A stretch of DNA of 64,000 nt from JAEUMD01 sp044222395 (GTDB lineage Bacteria; Pseudomonadota; Alphaproteobacteria; Rhizobiales; Hyphomicrobiaceae). Below the pieces are notes generated by a model. That model was not told the DNA's origin. It did not search any database and saw only the letters and a program-made list of their open reading frames with translations. The stretch lies in NCBI GenBank assembly GCA_044222395.1, contig JBGANK010000008.1, forward strand, positions 1-64,000, in the 5' to 3' direction. The translations under genes and the position numbers were made by a program. Shown piece after piece: positions 58,554 through 64,000 of this stretch; position 1 is the stretch's first letter, and every line of letters starts with the position of its first letter.

Positions 58554-58871
58554 TTAACGGCGGTCGTCGCTGCGCGGCAACAACGCGCCGGGATGCGCCA
58601 CCTGCTCGGCTGGACGGAAGATGACCGCGCAGCACACGCAGCCGAGGAAAGCGCCGATCACGATCCCGATCCCTGCGATCGCGGTGGCTGAGAGGTCGAG
58701 CCCGATCCAATGTGCCAGGACTGCGATCAACGCGGTCCAGAATAGCGCCGGCAGCAGCGCCATGATGAAGAGCCCGATCAGGCGATCGCTGCGAGCATCC
58801 CTTTGCCCCGGCCAGGCCTTGGACGCAGGGTGTGAAGCGAGCGACGCGCCTGTATTGATCCGCATTGGCAT
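58554..58871 (-). CDS. Small membrane protein
   Basis: 105 residues with two hydrophobic helices near 31-50 (LIGLFIMALLPALFWTALIA) and 60-84 (LSATAIAGIGIVIGAFLGCVCCAVIF) and charged ends. It converges with the Cys-rich secreted gene. No family recognised; the two-helix layout and intact frame support a real gene. Confidence 0.5.
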   Translation of the reverse strand: MPMRINTGASLASHPASKAWPGQRDARSDRLIGLFIMALLPALFWTALIAVLAHWIGLDLSATAIAGIGIVIGAFLGCVCCAVIFRPAEQVAHPGALLPRSDDRR

Positions 58872-59142
58872 ACTCCAACCGAAACGACCGCATACCGTCG
58901 CGGCCCGTCGATGCTCCCACGCTAGAGACCAAGTCTTGACGAGGAGCTAACGGGCTGGTCATTGCTGGAGCGCAGCGGCCCGGTGGTTAATGCTTGGTTA
59001 CGAGGTGGCATGATGCTTGCGGCTTAAGCCTCATCGATGCTGGTAGTCTGCCGCACATTTGCCTGCGATTAGGCCGGCGCGCCGCGACCTGCTGATCGTC
59101 GGGCGCGCATGTCATCAACAAGACCCTGAAACTCGAGGCCTC

Positions 59143-60798
59143 ATGAGCACGCCTGTCGCGCAAGCCCAGTTCGACGTTGCTGTGATCGGCGCCGGCCACA
59201 ACGGCCTCGTTGCCGCGGCATACATGGCGCGAGCCGGTCTCAGCGTGATCGTGCTCGAGAAGAATGCGATGGTCGGTGGTGCTGCGGTCACCGAGGAGTT
59301 CGCTCCAGGATACCGTAACTCGGTTGCCTCCTACACCGTCAGCCTGCTCAACCCTCGCGTAATCCGCGACATCGATCTCGCGCGCCATGGACTCAAAATC
59401 GTCGAGCGCCCTGTCGCCAATTTCTGGCCGATCGATGACAAGCGCGGCTTGCTGATGCCCTACGGCCTGGGCGCTAGGCAACAGGCGATCGCGGAATTTT
59501 CAGCGCATGATGCCGCTCGTCTTGCGGACTATGACGCCGCACTTGAACGCGCCGCCGCAGTGCTGCGCGATCTTGTGCTCGAGGCGCCGCCCAATGCCGG
59601 TGGCGGCATCTTGGAAATGTTGCGTGCCGGCCGCATCGGCCGCCGCATGACGCGTCTGTCGCTGGCCGATCAACGCCTGCTGCTCGATCTGTTCACCAAG
59701 AGCGCAGCGGACTTTCTTTCGTCGTGGTTTGAGACCGACGTCGTCAAGGCGGCCTTCGCCTTTGACGGCATTGTCGGCGCCTACGCCGCGCCCTCGACAC
59801 CGGGCACGGCTTACGTCCTGCTGCATCACTGCTTTGGCGAGGTCAACGGCAAGCCCGGCGTGTGGGGCCATGCGCTGGGCGGCATGGGCGCGATCACCCA
59901 GGCCATGGCCGCATGTGCCATCGAACGCGGCGCGCTGATCCGCACAAATGCTGGCGTTCGCGAGGTGCTGGTCGAGAACGGGCGCGCAGCCGGTGTCGTG
60001 TTGGACTCCGGAAAGATGGTGCGCGCCCGCGCGGTCGCAAGCAATGTCGGCCCGCGCCTGCTGTTCGGTCGACTGCTCCCGCAAGGCGCAATCGATGCCG
60101 ACGTCGGCCGCAGGCTTGCCGCGTTCAAGACCGGCTCGGGCACCTTCCGCATGAACGTTGCGCTTTCCGAATTGCCGGATTTCACCTGCCGGCCCGGCAA
60201 GGCTGAGGCCGCGCATCATGGCTCCGGCATCATCATCGGCCCGACGCTCGACTATCTGGAGGCAGCCTACCTCGACGCGCGCCGCGATGGCTGGTCGGCG
60301 CGCCCGGTGATCGAGATGTTGATCCCGTCCACGCTCGATCCGTCATTGGCCCCGCATGGCCGCCACGTGGCGAGCCTGTTCGTGCAACACGTCGCCCCCG
60401 AGCTGCCCCATGGCCGCACCTGGGCCGACCCGAAGGAAAAGGAAGCCTTCGCCAATCTCGTCATCGACACGCTGACCGTGCACGCGCCGAACTTCAGGCA
60501 ATCCGTTCTGGCGCGCCAGGTGCTGTCGCCGCTCGACCTGGAGACCCGCTTCGGCCTCGTCGGCGGCGACATTTTTCACGGCCAGCTGACGCTCGATCAG
60601 CTTTATTCTGCCCGCCCGGTGCTGGGTCACGCCGATTACCGTATGCCGCTGCCAGGCCTTTACCTTTGCGGCTCCGGTGCCCATCCGGGCGGCGGTGTGA
60701 CAGGCCTTCCGGGCCGAAATGCCGCGCGTGCCATAATTACCGACCTCAAGTCGACATCGAGACAACGGCTGTGGCGGGCTTTTGGGCGCCGAGGTTGA
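59143..60798 (+). CDS. Phytoene-dehydrogenase-like FAD-dependent oxidoreductase (PYROXD2 type)
   Basis: 552 residues. N-terminal Rossmann/FAD motif VAVIGAGHNGLVAAAYMARAG, followed by VIVLEKNAMVGGAAVTEEFAPG. The middle has the CrtI/PYROXD2-like GMGAITQAMAACAIERGA and ASNVGPRLLFGRLLP, and the C-terminal FAD segment is LYLCGSGAHPGGGVTGLPGRNAA. Members of this group are amine-oxidase-superfamily proteins; many are not carotenoid enzymes. No carotenoid genes are nearby, so substrate is open. ATG at 59143 is chosen; ribosome site CGAGG upstream. Confidence 0.88.
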   Translation: MSTPVAQAQFDVAVIGAGHNGLVAAAYMARAGLSVIVLEKNAMVGGAAVTEEFAPGYRNSVASYTVSLLNPRVIRDIDLARHGLKIVERPVANFWPIDDKRGLLMPYGLGARQQAIAEFSAHDAARLADYDAALERAAAVLRDLVLEAPPNAGGGILEMLRAGRIGRRMTRLSLADQRLLLDLFTKSAADFLSSWFETDVVKAAFAFDGIVGAYAAPSTPGTAYVLLHHCFGEVNGKPGVWGHALGGMGAITQAMAACAIERGALIRTNAGVREVLVENGRAAGVVLDSGKMVRARAVASNVGPRLLFGRLLPQGAIDADVGRRLAAFKTGSGTFRMNVALSELPDFTCRPGKAEAAHHGSGIIIGPTLDYLEAAYLDARRDGWSARPVIEMLIPSTLDPSLAPHGRHVASLFVQHVAPELPHGRTWADPKEKEAFANLVIDTLTVHAPNFRQSVLARQVLSPLDLETRFGLVGGDIFHGQLTLDQLYSARPVLGHADYRMPLPGLYLCGSGAHPGGGVTGLPGRNAARAIITDLKSTSRQRLWRAFGRRG

Positions 60799-60931
60799 AA
60801 CCTCTTTGATTGTTTTTAATTTCATGGGGCGGGCGAAGCCCTATAACTACGCGCCTGCGCATACGAGTGCCGGGCCGGTGCAAAATGACCTGAAGCCGAC
60901 CGCCTCGCGATGGCCGGGATAGGAGCAGCAA

Positions 60932-61456
60932 TTGACGGTTATGGACCGGGATCGGGGCGACGCGAGCGGTATTTCCGCACGCAGCTACAGGCAGCTGATG
61001 CGCCATCAGGCGGGCGCCGTCGCCATCGTCGCGACCGCCACTGGCGAGCAGCGCGCCGGTCTTACCGCCACGGCATTCTCCTCGCTTTCCGACCAGCCGC
61101 CGACGCTGCTCGTCTGCATACAGCGCCGCGCTGGCGCGCACGACCTGATCGCACGCTCGCGCACATTCGCAGTCAACATTCTCGCCGCCGATCAGCAGGA
61201 CGTGGCCGAGCGCTTCTCCGGGTCTAGCGGCGTCCATGGGCCCGACCGCTTCACCAGCCACCTCTGGAAACAACTGACGACCGGTGCGCCGGTACTCGAC
61301 AATGCCCTTGCCGTGCTCGACTGTGAGTTGGTCGAAAGCCATGGCTTCACCACCCACACCATCTTCATCGGCCGCGTCGTCGGCGGCGTGATGCGACCCG
61401 AAGCCGAGCCGCTTCTCTATTTCCGCGGCGACTATTGGAACCTCGGCGAACGGTGA
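60932..61456 (+). CDS. Flavin reductase family protein
   Basis: 174 residues of the FMN-binding split-barrel flavin reductase family: YRQLMRHQAGAVAIVATATG, GLTATAFSSLSDQPPTLLVCI near 42-62, FAVNILAADQQDVAERFSG and IFIGRVVGG. It reduces FMN or FAD with NAD(P)H, often for a partner monooxygenase. TTG at 60932 is six bases after AGGAG and preferred; ATG at 60941 would be 15 bases away. The next gene starts 13 bases after the stop. Confidence 0.88.
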   Translation: MTVMDRDRGDASGISARSYRQLMRHQAGAVAIVATATGEQRAGLTATAFSSLSDQPPTLLVCIQRRAGAHDLIARSRTFAVNILAADQQDVAERFSGSSGVHGPDRFTSHLWKQLTTGAPVLDNALAVLDCELVESHGFTTHTIFIGRVVGGVMRPEAEPLLYFRGDYWNLGER

Positions 61457-61469
61457 AGCGGAGCAGGGG

Positions 61470-61889
61470 ATGCTGAAGGTATCAGGCCGCATCGCCATCG
61501 ACGATGCCGAGATCGAGGAGCGCTTCATCCGCGCATCGGGCCCCGGCGGACAGAACGTCAACAAGGTCTCGACCGCAGTCGAGCTGCGCTTCAACGTGCG
61601 TGCCTCGCCTTCGCTTCCCGAGCCCGTGCGCAAGCGTCTTACCGCATTGGCGGGTCGACGCATGACGGACGATGGCGTGCTGGTGATCCGGGCGGAGCGC
61701 TTCCGCACGCAGGAGCGCAACAGAGAGGACGCCCGCCAGCGCCTTGTGGCCTTGATCGAGGAGGCGGCGATACCGCCCAAGCCGCGCGTCAAGACCAAGC
61801 CCACTATGGCTTCCAAACTGCGTCGCCTCGATGCCAAGACCCGTCGCAGCGAGACCAAGCGTAATCGCAGGGTAAAGAGCTTCGATTGA
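61470..61889 (+). CDS. arfB: Alternative ribosome-rescue factor B (peptidyl-tRNA hydrolase ArfB/YaeJ)
   Basis: 139 residues. The GGQ domain has RASGPGGQNVNKVSTAVELRF near 22-42, then VLVIRAERFRTQERNREDAR, and the basic C-terminal tail (PKPRVKTKPTMASKLRRLD and RRSETKRNRR) that inserts into the mRNA channel. It rescues ribosomes stalled without a stop codon. Cotranscribed with the flavin reductase by spacing. Confidence 0.94.
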   Translation: MLKVSGRIAIDDAEIEERFIRASGPGGQNVNKVSTAVELRFNVRASPSLPEPVRKRLTALAGRRMTDDGVLVIRAERFRTQERNREDARQRLVALIEEAAIPPKPRVKTKPTMASKLRRLDAKTRRSETKRNRRVKSFD

Positions 61890-61980
61890 CGCCTCGCTAT
61901 GAATGGAAGCCTGTCATGAACGCTTCGGTGCGTACACGCGCCGGCCTTGATGTCGAGAATGCGCAGGCAAGGAGGGGATC

Positions 61981-62745
61981 ATGCCGCGACTTGCCGCCAA
62001 CCTGAGCATGCTCTTCACCGAGCTGCCGTTCCTCGACCGCTTTGCTGCCGCCGCCGGCGCGGGCTTCACCGGTGTCGAGTTCCTGTTTCCCTACGAATAT
62101 GACGCCGATGAAATTCGCCTGCGGCTCGACGATGCAGCTTTACAGCTTGTACTCTTCAACATCTCGCCGGGCGACTGGCAGGCCGGCGAGCGCGGGCTTG
62201 CGGCGCTGCCCGGCCGCGAGGCGGAATTCGACCGGGCCCTTGATCAGGCACTCGCGTACGCATCGAAACCGGGCTGCTCCCGCTTGCACGCCATGGCCGG
62301 TACGATCGAACAGGGGGCGAGCCGCAGCACGTATGAAGAAAACCTGGCCAAAGCGGCAGAGCGCGCGTCTTCGGCCGGAATCGACATCCTGATCGAGCCC
62401 ATCAACACCTTCGACATGCCGGGCTACTTCCTCGATCGAACCGAGATGGCGGCTGAGATCATCGCCAATGTCGGCCATGCCAATCTCGGACTGCAACTCG
62501 ATCTTTATCACCGCCACCGAATGCAAGGCGATTGCGCGGGTGCAATTTCCACCTTTGCTCCCATCATCCGCCATTACCAGATCGCCGGCCCGCCCGATCG
62601 CGGTGAACCCGTCCCGAGTGAGCTCGATGTAGGGGATCTGTTCGCCCGCATCGATGCGACAGCATTTGCCGGTTGGGTGGGCTGCGAGTATCGACCGCGG
62701 TCCGACACACTTTCCGGATTGGTCTGGCGTCTCCAACTTGCGTGA
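61981..62745 (+). CDS. hyi: Hydroxypyruvate isomerase family protein
   Basis: 254-residue TIM-barrel enzyme of the Hyi/OtnI group. Motifs: LAANLSMLFTELPFLDRFAAA, GVEFLFPYEYDADEI, FNISPGDWQAGERGLAALPGRE, the metal/catalytic Glu in LIEPINTFDMPGYFL (near 139) and the second Glu in GCEYRPRSDTLSGL (near 237). It interconverts hydroxypyruvate and tartronate semialdehyde, or the related 2-oxo-tetronate. No glyoxylate carboligase is in the window, so the pathway is unproven. Confidence 0.9.
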   Translation: MPRLAANLSMLFTELPFLDRFAAAAGAGFTGVEFLFPYEYDADEIRLRLDDAALQLVLFNISPGDWQAGERGLAALPGREAEFDRALDQALAYASKPGCSRLHAMAGTIEQGASRSTYEENLAKAAERASSAGIDILIEPINTFDMPGYFLDRTEMAAEIIANVGHANLGLQLDLYHRHRMQGDCAGAISTFAPIIRHYQIAGPPDRGEPVPSELDVGDLFARIDATAFAGWVGCEYRPRSDTLSGLVWRLQLA

Positions 62746-62802
62746 TGGCAGGTTGGCATTTCACGCGGCACGGCTATTCGTCGATCAATCGCATGGAAAG
62801 CA

Positions 62803-62832
62803 GAGAGGACCGGTCGTGGGACCGATCCTCTC
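62803..62832. terminator. Bidirectional terminator between hyi and the TadG-like gene
   Basis: GAGAGGACCGGTC pairs with GACCGATCCTCTC (12 of 13 positions, the other G-U capable on one strand) across GTGG. It lies between convergent genes. Confidence 0.6.
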
Positions 62833-62865
62833 GCTTGCTGACGGAAGCTGTGTTGTCCGGGTCGC

Positions 62866-64000
62866 TCAGTACAGCAGGCGCGGGCCGTTCTTGATGCGCG
62901 GCATCAGGTCGGGCAGGTCGGTTGAAGCCGGATCGTACTGTACATAGAGCTTGCCGTTTCCGTTCATGTAGAAGCTGTCGGCAATCATCGCGATGAACTT
63001 GGACTCCTGGTTCATCTCGCCATTGCCGCCGATGTTGAGCTTCCACTGCGGCACGTACACGATACCCTCGATCTTGACGCGGCCGCCGCCCTGGATTTCC
63101 GACTCGGTGATCGCATTCCAGGAGTACAAGCGGTCGACGATCACGAAGCCTGCGAGGTCGCCGGTTTTCGGCGCCTTGACATCGATGTTGCCGCCGCCGC
63201 GAACCATCATGCGGGTGTTGTTGCCGATGAAGAACAAGGTGACACCTTCGCCTTTCAGGCTGGCCTGGCCCTGAACCTCCAGATAGCCGTCACGGAAGAT
63301 GTAGGTGCCGGGCTTCAGCGTCACGTTGGCCTGCGGCTTCAGCACGGTGTTGCCGCAATAGATGCCGGGCTCCAGCGTATAGGTGCCGTTCTTGAGCGAC
63401 AGATTCGACTCTTTGCAAGGAGCGACAACGTTCCACGGCTCCCAGTTGTTGAGCTTCGAGGCGAACGGATCCTCCATGCGATCGCACTTGTCGTAGGGCT
63501 GCGGAACGAAGTGGTCTGCACCCGATGAGCTGCCGTGCGAGCAGAAGCCCTGACCGGTGCCCATCGCCGCGCCAACAGCGTTGATCGCGGTCGCGCTGTT
63601 TGAGTTCACCCACGACCAGCAATTGCGCGAAGACATCTTGTTGATGCCCTGCAAGTGCAGGCCGTCCGGCGTGGTCTCGTTGAGTGCCAGCAGGCAGGCA
63701 ACGCCGCCGTTCTCGACCTGCGACTGTGCCGAAGTCGTCGCCTTGATGTCGAGGCTTTCGACGCCCATGATCCGCATGAAGTTGGTGTTCATGTGGTGTG
63801 ACGCCTGGATCGTCACGTTGGCGTTCGATGCCTTCACCGACCATTGCAGATTGGGCAGCTTCGAGTTGTTCAAGGACGCCTGCAGCATGTGCTGCGCCGC
63901 GTCGTAGCGCTGCTGGCTGGTGGTCGCAGGCAGACGTGCACCCGCGATCGCGGCACTGTCCACGATCTGCTGCAGCTTGCCGCGTGCATTGAGAGCCTGC
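62866..64000 (-). CDS. TadG-like Flp pilus assembly / exported protein, 5' end beyond the window
   Basis: The reading frame is open to the window edge, so the N-terminus is missing. The start of the visible part, QALNARGKLQQIVDSAAIAG, is the typical Tad N-terminal segment after the membrane helix of TadE/TadG proteins. The visible 378 residues continue with VTIQASHHMNTNFMRIMGV (usual TadG beta region) and a Cys-containing middle. The C-terminal half is rich in beta strands: TYTLEPGIYCGNTVLKPQA, LKPGTYIFRDGYLEV, GNIDVKAP, as in a parallel beta-helix. Anchored in the inner membrane with a large periplasmic part. Confidence 0.75.
   Translation of the reverse strand, partial: QALNARGKLQQIVDSAAIAGARLPATTSQQRYDAAQHMLQASLNNSKLPNLQWSVKASNANVTIQASHHMNTNFMRIMGVESLDIKATTSAQSQVENGGVACLLALNETTPDGLHLQGINKMSSRNCWSWVNSNSATAINAVGAAMGTGQGFCSHGSSSGADHFVPQPYDKCDRMEDPFASKLNNWEPWNVVAPCKESNLSLKNGTYTLEPGIYCGNTVLKPQANVTLKPGTYIFRDGYLEVQGQASLKGEGVTLFFIGNNTRMMVRGGGNIDVKAPKTGDLAGFVIVDRLYSWNAITESEIQGGGRVKIEGIVYVPQWKLNIGGNGEMNQESKFIAMIADSFYMNGNGKLYVQYDPASTDLPDLMPRIKNGPRLLY

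Noticed and set aside
58987..59481. 164-codon minus-strand frame over the start of the FAD oxidoreductase
   Set aside because: Antisense shadow of a conserved gene.

Overview
The window is GC-rich, gene-dense chromosomal DNA of an alphaproteobacterium, most likely of the order Hyphomicrobiales (Rhizobiales). The evidence is the gene content (petABC, a MarR/OmpR pair like petP/petR, DUF3297, aerobic hemF, Tad pilus genes, a NuoE-NuoF fused formate dehydrogenase subunit like Methylobacterium Fdh1B) and dispersed palindromic intergenic repeats of a kind common in that order. No rRNA, tRNA, CRISPR array, transposase or integrase was seen.

Left part (1-11.6 kb): a one-carbon/formyl-CoA locus. On the minus strand lie an FCD-type GntR regulator, a thiamine-diphosphate enzyme of the 2-hydroxyacyl-CoA lyase/oxalyl-CoA decarboxylase family, a two-gene insertion (unknown 155-aa protein plus a Uma2-type nuclease-like protein) and formyl-CoA transferase (frc). 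Divergent on the plus strand lie an orphan succinyl-CoA-synthetase-beta-like protein with degenerate active-site loops and the two subunits of an NAD-dependent Mo/W formate dehydrogenase. The intergenic region carries a 17-bp palindrome overlapping a good candidate promoter of the regulator. A coherent reading is: hydroxyacyl-CoA (or oxalyl-CoA) is cleaved to formyl-CoA, Frc passes the CoA to the next acid and releases formate, and formate dehydrogenase oxidises the formate. The lyase lacks the residues expected of a classical oxalyl-CoA decarboxylase, so the substrate is open.

11.6-20.3 kb: a patchy accessory stretch of small hypothetical genes, a DMP19-family gene bracketed by a duplicated 64-bp piece of the hemF 3' end, hemF itself, a repeat-rich 680-bp gap, an ABC exporter and a secreted alpha/beta hydrolase. 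20.3-24.6 kb: a second formate dehydrogenase of different design, in which a ferredoxin-GltD-type flavoprotein overlaps a molybdopterin subunit. 24.6-28.9 kb: a secreted protein, trmL, and petABC for the cytochrome bc1 complex, closed by a clear hairpin.

29-34.4 kb: methylthioadenosine/5'-deoxyadenosine salvage, with mtnP, apt, mtnA and a FucA/Ald2-type class II aldolase, which suggests the DHAP shunt rather than the classical methionine salvage route. 34.4-37.3 kb: a rhomboid protease, a type I sulfide:quinone oxidoreductase with all three redox cysteines, and a small secreted protein. 37.4-41.3 kb: a minus-strand run rplY, pth, unknown membrane protein, ychF, DUF3297. 41.7-46 kb: a YiiG-like protein, an EF-G relative lacking the GTPase domain, prs and a lipoprotein. 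46-51 kb: pgeF, a MidA-type methyltransferase and lgt, then ubiK, a ybjN-domain gene and proC. 51.7-64 kb: ACR3/arsC, TetR, an EnvZ-like kinase with PetR/PetP-like regulators, a branched-chain aminotransferase, small secreted and membrane proteins, a phytoene-dehydrogenase-like oxidoreductase, a flavin reductase, arfB, a hydroxypyruvate-isomerase-family protein, and the 3' part of a TadG-like pilus gene running off the window.
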